Assembly: GCF_003044185.1 (NCBI RefSeq)
Contig: NZ_PYYB01000001.1
Coordinates: 2,314,978-2,378,977, forward strand
Source of the DNA: Paraconexibacter algicola
Lineage (GTDB): Bacteria > Actinomycetota > Thermoleophilia > Solirubrobacterales > Solirubrobacteraceae
Length of the DNA: 64,000 nt
Direction: 5' to 3'
The position numbers were made by a program, and so were the translations under genes. This document shows, piece by piece, positions 25,532 to 33,984 of this stretch. Under the pieces are notes generated by a model. The model was not told where the DNA came from, made no database searches, and saw only the letters and a list, made by a program, of their open reading frames with translations. Position 1 is the stretch's first letter, and each line of letters opens with the position of its first letter.

Positions 25532-26134
25532 ATGCGGCGCAGGGGATACTCCAGGGACGTGTTCCCCGTGAACCTCCCCAACGTCCTGACCGTCGTCCGG
25601 ATCCTGCTGGTCCCGGTGCTCGTCGTCGCCCTGCTCGCCGAGGCCGAGGGGGGCGACTACATCGCGGCCGCCGTGTTCGCGCTCGCCTCGCTCACCGACA
25701 TGATGGACGGCTACCTCGCGCGCTCGCGCGGCCAGATCACGACGTTCGGCAAGCTCATGGACCCGATCGCCGACAAGCTGCTCGTCGTCGCGGCGCTCGT
25801 CTCGCTCGTGTCGCTGGACCGGCTCGCCGCCTGGGTCGCGATGGTCATCATCGCCCGCGAGTTCGCGGTCACCGCCACGCGCATGGCCGCGACCCAGCAG
25901 GGCGTCGTCATCGCCGCCAACTGGTGGGGCAAGGCCAAGACGATCGTGCAGGTGCAGGCGATCTTCTTCCTCATCGCCATGGGCACGCCCACGCCGCTGT
26001 GGGTGGACATCTGGGTCTACGCGGCCGTCGCGATCACCGTCGCCAGCGGTATCGACTACTTCTTCGGGCTGCGCCGCCACCTCGGCGAGGCCGAGCGGCG
26101 CGCCACGGGTCCCGCCGGGAGGGCGGCGGCGTGA
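25532..26134 (+). CDS. pgsA: CDP-diacylglycerol--glycerol-3-phosphate 3-phosphatidyltransferase
   Basis: This integral membrane enzyme makes phosphatidylglycerol phosphate. The CDP-alcohol phosphotransferase motif is complete: TDMMDGYLARSRGQITTFGKLMDPIADK (D-x2-D-G-x2-A-R-x8-G-x3-D-x3-D). NLPNVLTVVRILLVPVLVV is the usual PgsA N-terminus, so starts at GTG 25559 or 25568 are realistic alternatives to the ATG at 25532. I keep 25532 because GAGGGG lies 8 bases upstream. Four to six TM helices are visible. The stop overlaps the next GTG. Confidence 0.9.
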   Translation: MRRRGYSRDVFPVNLPNVLTVVRILLVPVLVVALLAEAEGGDYIAAAVFALASLTDMMDGYLARSRGQITTFGKLMDPIADKLLVVAALVSLVSLDRLAAWVAMVIIAREFAVTATRMAATQQGVVIAANWWGKAKTIVQVQAIFFLIAMGTPTPLWVDIWVYAAVAITVASGIDYFFGLRRHLGEAERRATGPAGRAAA

Positions 26135-26541
26135 AGGGCATCGCCGCCCTGGTCGCGATCGGCGTCGCGGTGACGATCACGGTGCTCGTCCTCGCGATCA
26201 TCCGCACGCACGACGACGTCAGCGACGACCTCGCCCGCTGCATCGAGCAGGGCGACGCCGCCATCGTCCGCGGCCCCGACCTGCTGGGGCCGCTGCGCGC
26301 CGACCTCGCCAACGGCTTCGCGCCGCGGGTCCTGCGGCGCTACCGGCTGGGCGAGAACGGGGCGGTGTTGCTCGAGGGCACCGGCTACCGCGTCCTCGCC
26401 CTCGACGGGCGCAACGGCCCGTCGCTGGAGGGCGAGGTCGCGCTGCGGATCTTCCGCGACCCCAGCGAGTTCGCCGTCGTCGGGGTCGAGCGCGACCCGA
26501 TGAAGGGCGTCCTCGCCGGCTGCGCGTCGCTGCAGGAGTAG
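26131..26541 (+). CDS. Small membrane-anchored protein of unknown function
   Basis: This 136-residue protein has one N-terminal TM (ALVAIGVAVTITVLVLAII). The soluble domain of about 100 residues contains two Cys (CIEQGD, AGCASLQE) and a beta-rich centre (RRYRLGENGAVLLEGTGYRVLALDG). Its GTG overlaps the pgsA stop by four bases, so it is coupled to phospholipid synthesis. I recognise no family. Confidence 0.65.
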   Translation: MKGIAALVAIGVAVTITVLVLAIIRTHDDVSDDLARCIEQGDAAIVRGPDLLGPLRADLANGFAPRVLRRYRLGENGAVLLEGTGYRVLALDGRNGPSLEGEVALRIFRDPSEFAVVGVERDPMKGVLAGCASLQE

Positions 26542-26548
26542 CGGTCGC

Positions 26549-27556
26549 TCAGACCGCCGGGCGCCCCGCGCCGTCGAGCCACTCGCGCATCGACGTGTGG
26601 TGCGGCAGGTGGTCGCCCGACCCGATCTCCTGGCGCAGCTCGCCGAGAAGGCCGAAGCGCTCCGCGACGACGTTGTGCTGGTGGATCGACTCGAGGTTCT
26701 CCTGGCGCGAGGAGACGAACACGTCGGCGGGCAGGTCCGGGTAGCGGTCGATGACGCCGCGGATCGCCTCGCGCACGCAGTCCTCGACGAAGCGGGGCCG
26801 GCGGTGCGCCTTCTCGACGACGGTGCCCTCGTCGCTGCGCTTCATCAGCTCGTAGATCTCCGAGCTCATCGACTCCTCGACGATCGCGACGAGGTCGGTC
26901 GCGTCGAGCTCGACGTCCGAGCCCTCGGGCAGGCCGATGTGCAGCGTGCCGAGGCCGCGCTGGTTGTGCGTGGCGACGGGGACCGCGGCGAAGATCTTCT
27001 CGATCTCCTCCTCGTTGAAGTCCGCGCCGAGCCGCTCGCGGGCCTTCGCGGCGACGAGCTCCTGCGCGCACGGGCAGGCGGTCATGCCCTGGGCGGTGAC
27101 GCCGATCATCCGGCGGGTGCCGTGCTCGCTGGCGACCGCGGCGCCGAGCATCGTGTAGATCTCCTGCGTGCGGATCCCGGACACGGGCGCCGGCTTCTCC
27201 TCCGGGTAGCGCGCCTTGATCGTGACCTCCGCGCGCAGCGCCTGCTGGCGCTCGCGGACGATCTCGGCGATCCGCTCGGCGAGGGTCTCGGCCCGGAAGG
27301 CGGCGTCGCCGAGGACGACCTCGCCGATCGCGCCGTTGACGTCCTCCTCGAACCGGCTCATGTGCGCGCCCTTCTGGCGCGGGCCGAGGTCGACGAAGCA
27401 CTCGAGCTCCGCGGAGAACAGCTGCTGCCCGCCCTCACGCTCCAGTCGGATGATCTTCTCGACCCCGGTCACGCCGACGCGCGAGAGGCTGACGTGAAGG
27501 GTGGGCACCCGGTTCTGGACGTCGGGTCCGGGGCTGGTTGCGCTGGCGTGGTTCAT
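26549..27556 (-). CDS. folE2: GTP cyclohydrolase FolE2 (MptA/FolE2 family)
   Basis: This 335-residue enzyme makes dihydroneopterin triphosphate, the first step of folate synthesis, as the zinc-independent alternative to FolE. Signatures are VQNRVPTLHVSLSRVGVTGVEKII, FVDLGPRQKGAHMSRF, the Cys-containing TACPCAQEL and ATHNQRGLG near residue 220. The start is ATG 27556, with an AAGG 9 bases upstream. Bacterial folE2 is often under zinc (Zur) control, but I see no clear Zur palindrome here. Confidence 0.92.
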   Translation of the reverse strand: MNHASATSPGPDVQNRVPTLHVSLSRVGVTGVEKIIRLEREGGQQLFSAELECFVDLGPRQKGAHMSRFEEDVNGAIGEVVLGDAAFRAETLAERIAEIVRERQQALRAEVTIKARYPEEKPAPVSGIRTQEIYTMLGAAVASEHGTRRMIGVTAQGMTACPCAQELVAAKARERLGADFNEEEIEKIFAAVPVATHNQRGLGTLHIGLPEGSDVELDATDLVAIVEESMSSEIYELMKRSDEGTVVEKAHRRPRFVEDCVREAIRGVIDRYPDLPADVFVSSRQENLESIHQHNVVAERFGLLGELRQEIGSGDHLPHHTSMREWLDGAGRPAV

Positions 27557-27782
27557 GGGATGTGCCTTGAACGGTAGAGGGTCTGGGTGTCCGGCCCGAG
27601 CCTGTGCTATCACTCGGGGCCTGGCGAGCCACCCCCTCTACGAGGACGGGACCCAGAAGGCTCAGCCCCTCGCGGCACACGTCGCGGCCCGCACCACGGT
27701 GCACTGCTGGTCATGAGGTGAGAGAGGGAGGGACTCCGGCGACGGAGGTCCTCCGGAGTGCCTGACAGCGAGGGCAAGAGGG

Positions 27783-28943
27783 TTGAGCACCAAGACTGAA
27801 GGACTGCTGGCGGACGAGGCTCCGATCCACGAGTTGGACGAGCTGCAGCCGCTCATCAAGGAGGGCCAGGAGAAGGGACTCCTGACCTTCGCGCAGATCG
27901 CGAGCTGCCTCGAGGAGGTCGAGGTCACGAAGGAGCAGGTGGTGGAGCTCCACCACTGGATGGAGGAGCACGGCATCGCCGTCGTCGGGAACGACGGCAA
28001 GCTGGCGACCTCCGAGAACGGCAAGCTCGAGGCCGCCGCCGAGGCGCGCCGCGAGCAGAAGGCCGGTGGCGGGGACGGCGGCGCGGCGAAGAAGCCGCAG
28101 ATCGACCTGACGGTCGAGCCGTCGCTCGACTCGCTGCGGCTGTACCTGCGCTCGATCGGGCGCGTGTCGCTGCTGACCGCCGAGCAGGAGGTGTCGCTCG
28201 CCAAGCGCATCGAGCGCGGCGACATGGACGCCAAGCAGCAGATGGTCGAGGCGAACCTGCGCCTCGTCGTGTCGATCGCCAAGGGCTACCTCGGCCGCGG
28301 CCTCACGTTCCTGGACCTGATCCAGGAGGGCTCGCTCGGGCTCATCCGCGCGGTCGAGAAGTTCGACTACCGCCGGGGCTACAAGTTCTCCACCTACGCC
28401 ACGTGGTGGATCCGGCAGGCGGTCACCCGCGCGATCGCGGACAAGGGCCGGACGATCCGGATCCCCGTCCACATGGTCGAGAAGCTCAACAAGGTCGTGC
28501 ACGTCGAGCGCCAGCTCGTGCAGTCGCTCGGCCGCGAGCCCTCGCCGGAGGAGATCGCCAAGGAGCTCGAGTGCACCGCGCGCGAGGTCCGCGACATCCT
28601 GCGGATGAGCCAGCAGCCGATCTCGCTGGAGAAGCCGATCGGCGAGGAGGAGGAGTCCGAGCTCGGCGACTTCGTCGAGGACCAGAACGCGGAGTCCCCC
28701 TTCGAGCTCGCGTCGGAGAACCTCCGCAAGGAGAACGTGCACCGCGCGCTCGCGGCGCTGCCGCAGCGGGAGCGCGAGGTCATCGAGATGCGCTTCGGCC
28801 TCACCGGGGGCCGGCCGCGCACGCTGGAGGAGGTCGGCCGGGCGTTCAACGTGACGCGCGAGCGGATCCGCCAGATCGAGAACCACACGCTGAAGAAGCT
28901 CGAGTCGCTGCCCGAGGCGCAGCGGCTGCGCGACGCCTCCTGA
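27783..28943 (+). CDS. rpoD: Primary RNA polymerase sigma factor (sigma-70 group)
   Basis: This 386-residue protein starts at a TTG. It contains region 1.1-like sequence ([25 protein letters not shown]), region 1.2 ([31 protein letters not shown]), region 2 ([61 protein letters not shown]), region 3, and region 4 ([18 protein letters not shown]...[28 protein letters not shown]). The full set and region 1.1 mark it as the housekeeping sigma. The rare TTG start with a GAGGG spaced 8 bases upstream may restrain translation. Confidence 0.93.
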   Translation: MSTKTEGLLADEAPIHELDELQPLIKEGQEKGLLTFAQIASCLEEVEVTKEQVVELHHWMEEHGIAVVGNDGKLATSENGKLEAAAEARREQKAGGGDGGAAKKPQIDLTVEPSLDSLRLYLRSIGRVSLLTAEQEVSLAKRIERGDMDAKQQMVEANLRLVVSIAKGYLGRGLTFLDLIQEGSLGLIRAVEKFDYRRGYKFSTYATWWIRQAVTRAIADKGRTIRIPVHMVEKLNKVVHVERQLVQSLGREPSPEEIAKELECTAREVRDILRMSQQPISLEKPIGEEEESELGDFVEDQNAESPFELASENLRKENVHRALAALPQREREVIEMRFGLTGGRPRTLEEVGRAFNVTRERIRQIENHTLKKLESLPEAQRLRDAS

Positions 28944-28975
28944 GCCATTCCTGACGCGCCTGCGTAGAACGGGAC

Positions 28976-29596
28976 ATGCGTTCCCGTCTCTGCGCAGGCG
29001 CCGTCGTGCTGCTCGGCCTCGCCGGCTGCGGCTCGTCCGAGGACACGACGACCGAGCGGTCGTCCTCGCCGACGGTCGTCGCGACGCCGGCGGCCGGCAC
29101 CGCGCCGGAGCGGTCCGCGCCCGCCGCGAAGGGGTCGTCGGTCCTCACCGGGACGGCCGAGCGCCTGACCGGTGGCCGCGACGACCTCGCCGACTACCGT
29201 GGCGACGTCGTCCTCGTGGTGAACACCGCGTCGCAGTGCGGCTTCACCGGGCAGTTCGCGGACCTGCAGGAGCTCTACGCCGCGCGCAAGGACCGGGGGT
29301 TCACGATCCTCGGCTTCCCGTCGGACTCGTTCGACCAGGAGCTCGACGACGCGCAGGCCATCAGGGAGGTCTGCGAGAAGAACTTCGGCGTCGAGTTCCC
29401 GATGTTCGCGAAGACCGCGGTGACCGGGGACGACGCGGCGCCGCTGTTCAAGCGCCTGGCGGCCGCCACCGGCGAGCAGCCGTCCTGGAACTTCAACAAG
29501 TACCTGCTGGACCGCGAAGGCCGCGTGGTCGGCAGGTTCGACTCGGGCGACATCCCCACGCAGGACATCGACCGGCTGCTCGACACGAAGTCCTGA
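28976..29596 (+). CDS. Lipoprotein glutathione peroxidase (thiol peroxidase)
   Basis: This 206-residue protein begins with a lipoprotein signal (VVLLGLAGCGSS, lipid-modified Cys18). After a Ser/Thr-rich spacer comes a glutathione-peroxidase domain with NTASQCGFTGQ (peroxidatic Cys88), Gln in the ILGFPSDSFDQE region and WNFNKYLLDREG (Trp/Asn). It uses Cys and not selenocysteine, so it is probably thioredoxin-dependent. It acts on the outer face of the membrane against peroxides. Confidence 0.88.
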   Translation: MRSRLCAGAVVLLGLAGCGSSEDTTTERSSSPTVVATPAAGTAPERSAPAAKGSSVLTGTAERLTGGRDDLADYRGDVVLVVNTASQCGFTGQFADLQELYAARKDRGFTILGFPSDSFDQELDDAQAIREVCEKNFGVEFPMFAKTAVTGDDAAPLFKRLAAATGEQPSWNFNKYLLDREGRVVGRFDSGDIPTQDIDRLLDTKS

Positions 29597-29638
29597 CGGT
29601 CGTGTGAGGGTTCCGCAACACGTTCCGACGCCGCGCCC

Positions 29639-30121
29639 ATGGTCGGGGCCGTGGCCGAGGACCGACGCATCAACCGCAGGCAGCAGGGAGACCTCGGCGA
29701 GCTGTCGGCGATGGAGTGGCTGGGGACGCAGGGGGCGCTCGTCTTCGCGCCGGTGACCCACTCCCCGCACTACGACCTGATCGCGGACGTCGACGATCGG
29801 TTGCTGCGGGTGCAGGTCAAGACCGCGAGCTTCTTCCACCGCGAGCGATGGGAGGTGTCGATCTGCACGCGGGGCGGGAACCTGAGCCGGTCCGGCACGA
29901 CCAGCGTCTTCTCGCCGGAGCGGTGCGACCTGCTGTTCGTGCTCGTGGCGGACGGCCGGAGATGGTGCATCCCCGCGGGCGAGGTCGACGGCCGCCACGC
30001 CGTGCGGCTGGGCGGACCGAAGTACGAGCGTTTCGAGATCCGCCGCGGCACGCCGTTCGACGTCCGCAACCCGCCGTCCACGCCCCCGCCAGCCGCCTTC
30101 GCCACGCGTCTGCCGCTATGA
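29639..30121 (+). CDS. Small PD-(D/E)XK nuclease-like protein
   Basis: This 160-residue protein fits the PDDEXK endonuclease-like fold: GDLGELSAMEWLG (conserved Glu in helix 1), HYDLIADVDDRLLRVQVKTAS (D...x-V-K catalytic core), then a beta-rich end with KYERFEIRRGTPFDVRNPP. Similar small proteins occur as group-I-intron or stand-alone nuclease-like proteins. It ends 11 bases before tRNA-Tyr, and the gap upstream to the peroxidase gene is only 42 bases. No mobile-element borders are seen. Confidence 0.7.
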   Translation: MVGAVAEDRRINRRQQGDLGELSAMEWLGTQGALVFAPVTHSPHYDLIADVDDRLLRVQVKTASFFHRERWEVSICTRGGNLSRSGTTSVFSPERCDLLFVLVADGRRWCIPAGEVDGRHAVRLGGPKYERFEIRRGTPFDVRNPPSTPPPAAFATRLPL

Positions 30122-30132
30122 TTTCGCCCCCT

Positions 30133-30214
30133 GGCGGGATAGCGAAGCGGTCAAACGCACCGGACTGTAAATTCGGCCTCTCAGAGTTCCCAGGTTCGAA
30201 TCCTGGTCCCGCCA
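30133..30214 (+). tRNA. tRNA-Tyr (GTA)
   Basis: The acceptor arms GGCGGGA (30133-30139) and TCCCGCC (30207-30213) pair. The anticodon stem CCGGA/TTCGG encloses the loop CTGTAAA with anticodon GTA at 30167-30169. A long variable arm and the T-arm CAGGTTCGAATCCTG are present. CCA is not encoded. The long variable arm fits tyrosine. Confidence 0.95.
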
Positions 30215-30221
30215 CCTGCAC

Positions 30222-30249
30222 ACGGCCCGCGCTGCACAGCGCGGGCCGT
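30222..30249. terminator. Strong hairpin after tRNA-Tyr
   Basis: ACGGCCCGCGCT (30222-30233) and AGCGCGGGCCGT (30238-30249) form a perfect 12-bp stem with a 4-base loop. It sits between tRNA-Tyr and the stop of the minus-strand gene at 30257, so it may serve both directions. Confidence 0.75.
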
Positions 30250-30256
30250 CGTCGTC

Positions 30257-30712
30257 CTAGACCCCGTCTCGCAGGAGCGCCACGAGGGCGTCGAGCGAGT
30301 CGGCGATCCGGCCACCGGAGGCCTCGACGAAGTACTGGACCTGGAGGTTCACGGTCGCGCCGGCCTCGCCGGCCTCGCGCCAGTCGGTCCGCAGCCCGTC
30401 GATCCGCAGGCCCAGGCCGGCGGCGTACCCGATCTCCGCGCAGGTGCCCGCGTCGGGCTCCTGCCCGTCGAGGACGGCGACGAGGCGCGTGCACGAGCGG
30501 ATCGCCTCGGCGTTGCGTGCCCCGATCAGCGTGTTGAGCTCGGCGTGGCGGCCGGCGGCCTGCAGGCGCTCGACCTCCTCCGCGGCGGTGAGGGCCCACG
30601 GGTCGACGACCTCGACGACGGTCGCGAGGGTCGGCAGCAGGGTCTGTGCGTAGTAGGCGCGGCCGGCTTCGGTGAACCCCAGCGGCGAGGCCACGTAGGT
30701 CCTCGGGGTCAT
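30257..30712 (-). CDS. Nucleoside 2-deoxyribosyltransferase family protein
   Basis: This 151-residue protein has the family motifs TYVASPLGFTEAGRAYYA (N-terminal) and LVAVLDGQEPDAGTCAEIGYAAGLG (D-x-x-P-D-x-G-T-x-x-E-x-G, with the Glu as nucleophile). It swaps the base of deoxynucleosides or hydrolyses the glycosidic bond. Its ATG overlaps the FUSC gene stop (ATGA), so the two are coupled in one operon. Confidence 0.85.
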   Translation of the reverse strand: MTPRTYVASPLGFTEAGRAYYAQTLLPTLATVVEVVDPWALTAAEEVERLQAAGRHAELNTLIGARNAEAIRSCTRLVAVLDGQEPDAGTCAEIGYAAGLGLRIDGLRTDWREAGEAGATVNLQVQYFVEASGGRIADSLDALVALLRDGV

Positions 30713-31854
30713 CGGTGGGCCTCGGCGGCGGCCGCTCCGGCGGCGGCCTGTCGGATGGCGTCGGCGGCGGCGTCCTGGGTGGTGCCCAGGGCGCGCAGGA
30801 GGTCGGTCGCGATCGATCGCACCTGCCCGATGATGACGCTCACGCTGAGGTTCGAGGTCCGCTCGAGCGCCAGGGTCGCCCCGGCGGCGGCCTGCAGTGC
30901 GGTGCCGCGCGCGTCGACGACGAGCGCCGGGTCCTCGAGCGCCGCGCGCAGCGCACGGACCGCGGCGGCGAGGTCGCGCACCCCGCCGGGCGCCTCCGGC
31001 GGGATGTGCGCCTCGAGGTCGGCTGCGCGCACGACGCCGCGGGCGAGCACGCGCGCGTTGCGCACCGCCAGGTCGATCTCCGGGGCGGCGATCGCGTAGC
31101 GCTTCACGACGGTCCGCTCGCGTCGCCGCAGCGGCGAGTAGCGCGCGGTCTCGACCCCGCTCACCGTCGCCTCGCCGAACGCGGTGACGGCCCCCTCGAG
31201 GTCCCGCATCGCGACGAGCGCCTCGACGGCGGCGTCGTGGTCGGCGCGATCGAGCGCGGCGGCGACCTCGTCCAGCGCGAGCGCGAAGCGGTCGAGCAGC
31301 GGTCCGGCGTGCCGCCGCGCCAGGCGCACCGGGTCGATCGGGAGCAGGTAGTGCACGAGCACCGCGACGCCGCCCCCGACCAGCGCGTCGATCGGCCGCG
31401 CGACGTCGAACGAGGTCGGCACGTCGATCGTGGCGACGAGCACGGCGCTCGAGGCGGCCTGGCCCACGACCAGGCGCGTGCCGCCGAGCGCGACCGCGCT
31501 GAGCATCGCGATCGCCACGACCAGCGCGATCTGCAGGGTGCCGGAGCCGAGCAGGATCACGAGGGCGTCGGCCACCGCGACCCCGACGGCGACGCCGAGC
31601 GTCAGCTCGGCCGCGCGCCGCGCGCGCTGCCCCACGACGATCCCGAGCGCGATGATCGCGGAGACCGGCGCGAAGAACGGCGCGGGGTGCCCGACCAGCT
31701 CGGTGGCCGCGAACCAGGCGAGCGCGGCCGCGATCGCGGTCTGCGCGATGGCGGGCGCGGTCGCGCGCAGGCGCCGCCCGCGCGAGAGCCCGGCGGCGCG
31801 GATCGCGGCGGCGGTGGGGTGGGCGTCGGGCGTGGACACGGCTCGGCGCAGCAT
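30709..31854 (-). CDS. FUSC/aromatic-acid exporter-like membrane protein
   Basis: This 381-residue protein has about six N-terminal TMs (AIAQTAIAAALAWFAATELVGHPAPFFAPVSAIIALGIVVGQRARRAAELTLGVAVGVAVADALV is the FUSC-family repeat start) and a soluble helical C-terminal half. FUSC/DUF939-type proteins are linked to efflux of aromatic acids or fusaric acid. I start at ATG 31854; GTG 31839 is possible. It is divergent from the FKBP gene at 31879, with 24 bases between. Confidence 0.82.
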   Translation of the reverse strand: MLRRAVSTPDAHPTAAAIRAAGLSRGRRLRATAPAIAQTAIAAALAWFAATELVGHPAPFFAPVSAIIALGIVVGQRARRAAELTLGVAVGVAVADALVILLGSGTLQIALVVAIAMLSAVALGGTRLVVGQAASSAVLVATIDVPTSFDVARPIDALVGGGVAVLVHYLLPIDPVRLARRHAGPLLDRFALALDEVAAALDRADHDAAVEALVAMRDLEGAVTAFGEATVSGVETARYSPLRRRERTVVKRYAIAAPEIDLAVRNARVLARGVVRAADLEAHIPPEAPGGVRDLAAAVRALRAALEDPALVVDARGTALQAAAGATLALERTSNLSVSVIIGQVRSIATDLLRALGTTQDAAADAIRQAAAGAAAAEAHR

Positions 31855-31878
31855 CGCACGCGCTAGATTGCCGCCTCT

Positions 31879-32451
31879 ATGACGCCGACCAAGCTGAGCG
31901 CCCTGCTCGCCGCCGCGCTGATGACGTTCGCGCTGGCCGCCTGCGGGGAGGAGCGCACGAACGAGGACATCAGCGACGAGCCCGTCGCGGGGGAGACCAC
32001 CGAGGCCGCGGCGCCCGCCGCGGACGTCGACGTCGGGGAGATCTCGACCGACACCTCGAAGAAGCCGGAGATCGCCAAGCCGAAGGGCGACCCGCCGCCG
32101 GCCCTGGTGCAGAAGGACATCGTCGTCGGCAAGGGCGAGGCCGCCCAGGCGGGCGACACGCTCTCGATGCAGTACGTCGGCGTGTCGTTCTCCACCGGCA
32201 AGCAGTTCGACGCGAGCTGGGACCGCGGCGGTGAGCCGTTCACGTTCCCGCTCGGCCAGGGCCAGGTCATCCAGGGCTGGGACCAGGGGATCGTCGGGAT
32301 GAAGCCGGGCGGCCGCCGCCTGCTCGTCATCCCGCCCGCGCAGGGCTACGGCGAGGCGGGGTCCCCGCCGGACATCCTCCCGAACGAGACGCTCGTGTTC
32401 GTCGTCGACCTCGAGAAGGTCGAGCCGGGGAGCGGGGCGCTCGGCGGCTGA
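31879..32451 (+). CDS. FKBP-type peptidyl-prolyl isomerase lipoprotein
   Basis: This 190-residue lipoprotein has the lipobox LAAC (Cys22). An acidic linker leads into one FKBP domain (about residues 75-185) with GDTLSMQYVGVSFSTGKQFDASWDRG, FPLGQGQVIQGWDQGIVGMKPGGRRLLVIPPAQGYGEAG and NETLVFVVDL. All typical active-site aromatics are present. It would catalyse prolyl isomerisation of exported proteins. Confidence 0.93.
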   Translation: MTPTKLSALLAAALMTFALAACGEERTNEDISDEPVAGETTEAAAPAADVDVGEISTDTSKKPEIAKPKGDPPPALVQKDIVVGKGEAAQAGDTLSMQYVGVSFSTGKQFDASWDRGGEPFTFPLGQGQVIQGWDQGIVGMKPGGRRLLVIPPAQGYGEAGSPPDILPNETLVFVVDLEKVEPGSGALGG

Positions 32452-32494
32452 CCGTCGTACGCAGCGCCCGGCGCTCCGACGTAGGCGCGCCCTC

Positions 32495-32506
32495 GTCCGA
32501 TCGGAC
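32495..32506. promoter_or_regulatory. Perfect 12-bp palindrome upstream of the receiver-only gene
   Basis: GTCCGATCGGAC is self-complementary. Twenty bases downstream lies CCTCCGATCG, whose TCCGATCG core recurs downstream of the next regulator near 33786. It could be an autoregulatory site of the response regulators; this is inference. Confidence 0.35.
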
Positions 32507-32600
32507 AGGGGCGCTCCTCCGATCGTGACGGAGGTCCGGCGGGCCGCTCGTCCGCCGCGGTGATGGAGCCGGGAACCGCCCGGGCGCATCCTCGGGAGGG

Positions 32601-32987
32601 ATGCGCCCCGGTCGCCCGTACACCGTCGTGCTCGTCGACGACTCGACGCCCTACCGCCGCGGCATCGCCCGCGCGATCGACGCCCACGACGAGCTCGTGC
32701 TCGTGGGGGAGTGCGACGGCGGCGAGGCCGGCCTCGCGGCGATCGAGGCCCTGCGCCCGGACGTCGTGGTCCTGGACGTGCGGATGCCCGACGTCGACGG
32801 CCTCACGATCTGCCGGCGCCTGCGTGACGAGCCCGGGACGCGGACGCGCGCGGTTGTGATCAGCGCCGGGATGGACGACGTCGTCCGCGGGCTGGCGCTT
32901 GCCGCCGGCGCGGCCGCCACGCTGAGCAAGACCGCCACCCGGCGGGAGATCTGCTCGGCCGCGGTCCGCGTGGCGCGCGCGGGATAG
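32601..32987 (+). CDS. Receiver-only (single-domain) response regulator
   Basis: This 128-residue protein is a bare receiver domain: acidic pair in VVLVDDSTPYRRG, phospho-acceptor Asp59 in VVVLDVRMPDVDG, VISAGMDD (Thr/Ser switch region) and LSKTATR (conserved Lys). No output domain follows before the stop at 32987. Single-domain receivers act as phosphate sinks or protein-binding switches. No kinase is adjacent on the same transcript; the nearest is at 34399. Confidence 0.85.
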   Translation: MRPGRPYTVVLVDDSTPYRRGIARAIDAHDELVLVGECDGGEAGLAAIEALRPDVVVLDVRMPDVDGLTICRRLRDEPGTRTRAVVISAGMDDVVRGLALAAGAAATLSKTATRREICSAAVRVARAG

Positions 32988-33041
32988 ACTGCGCGCATCC
33001 GACAAATGCCCCGCCTGCTGCGGGGCTGAGGGGAACGCGCA

Positions 33042-33680
33042 GTGAGTCAACGGACCACCGTCTACGTCGCCGACGACCATCCCGTGTACCGGGAGGGGGT
33101 GGCCCGTGCGGTGAAGGCGCGGCCGGAGTTCGAGCTCGTGGGCGAGGGGGCCGACGGGCGCGAGGCGCTCGCCGCGATCCAGGAGATCCTCCCGACCGTC
33201 GCGGTCCTCGACGTGCACATGCCGGGCCTCCAGGGGCCGGAGATCCTCAACGCGATCAAGCGCGACGGGCTGCCGACGCGCGTGGTGCTGCTCAGCGCGC
33301 ACCTCGACAGCGAGACCGTGTACCGCGCGGTCGCGGCGGGTGCGGGCGCGTACCTCTCCAAGGAGTCCTCGCGCGAGCGGATCTGCGACGCGGTCGCCGC
33401 CGTCGCCCGCGGCGAGGTCGTCCTCAGCGCCGAGGTGCAGGCCGGCCTGGCGACCGAGATCGTCATGCGCGAGCGCGAGGAGCGCCCCGCGCTGACGCCG
33501 CGAGAGCACGAGATCCTCGTCCTCACCGCCGGGGGCTACAGCGCCCCCGCGATCGGCGAGCAGCTGCACCTGAGCCAGAGCACGGTCAAGACGCACCTCA
33601 AGAGCCTCTACGAGAAGCTCGGCGTCTCCGACCGGGCGGCCGCCGTGGCCGAGGCGATGCGCCGCGGCCTCCTCGAGTAG
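33042..33680 (+). CDS. NarL/FixJ-type response regulator
   Basis: This 212-residue protein has a receiver domain (VYVADDHPVYREGV, Asp57 in VAVLDVHMPGLQGPE, LLSAHLDS, YLSKESSRE) and a C-terminal LuxR-type HTH (LTPREHEILVLTAGGYSAPAIGEQLHLSQSTVKTHLKSLYEKLGVSDRAAA). The start is a GTG at 33042 with GAGGGGAACGC upstream. No sensor kinase follows directly. Its partner may be the kinase at 34399 or one outside the window. Confidence 0.9.
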   Translation: MSQRTTVYVADDHPVYREGVARAVKARPEFELVGEGADGREALAAIQEILPTVAVLDVHMPGLQGPEILNAIKRDGLPTRVVLLSAHLDSETVYRAVAAGAGAYLSKESSRERICDAVAAVARGEVVLSAEVQAGLATEIVMREREERPALTPREHEILVLTAGGYSAPAIGEQLHLSQSTVKTHLKSLYEKLGVSDRAAAVAEAMRRGLLE

Positions 33681-33984
33681 CCCCGCCGTTCTCGTCCGGC
33701 CCGGCTCCGCGTCTGGCGCGTCGGCGCCCCTGGCGATGCACCGGATTCTCGGATAGGGTCCTCCCGTCGGGGGAGATGGACCTCCTCCGATCGAGGAGTC
33801 GCAGCTCATCCTGCGGACCGCACTCCCGTCCGGTGTCTGACGTAGGGGAGAGTGGGCAGGATGGTCTGTGCGTGACCGGACGAACCCTGCCCCCGGGCGA
33901 CTGAAACCCCCTCGGTCGCCCCGTCCGGGATCGTGAGGGCCCGCCGGTCGGATGCGCAAGCACCCGGCCGGTGGGACCCTCACG
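33681..33984. other. 304-bp non-coding stretch between converging genes
   Basis: The response regulator (plus) and the small membrane protein (minus) converge here. I find no coding frame with the local codon pattern. It contains the inverted repeats CTCCTC/GAGGAG around CGATC (near 33783-33799) and GGGCAGG/CCTGCCC (33853 and 33890 areas), plus the strong hairpin at 33933-33983. It is longer than needed for two terminators, and a small RNA is possible. Confidence 0.5.
33933..33983. terminator. Long imperfect hairpin against the membrane-protein stop
   Basis: GTGAGGG (33933-33939) pairs with CCCTCAC (33977-33983), and the inner arms CCCGCCGG and CCGGTGGG extend the stem with one bulge. It ends two bases before the stop at 33985, so it is well placed as terminator of that gene. 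Confidence 0.6.

Noticed and set aside
27557-27782. Possible tetrahydrofolate or other riboswitch upstream of folE2
   Set aside because: I looked for the THF-I conserved blocks and found none; only an imperfect GC-rich leader is visible.
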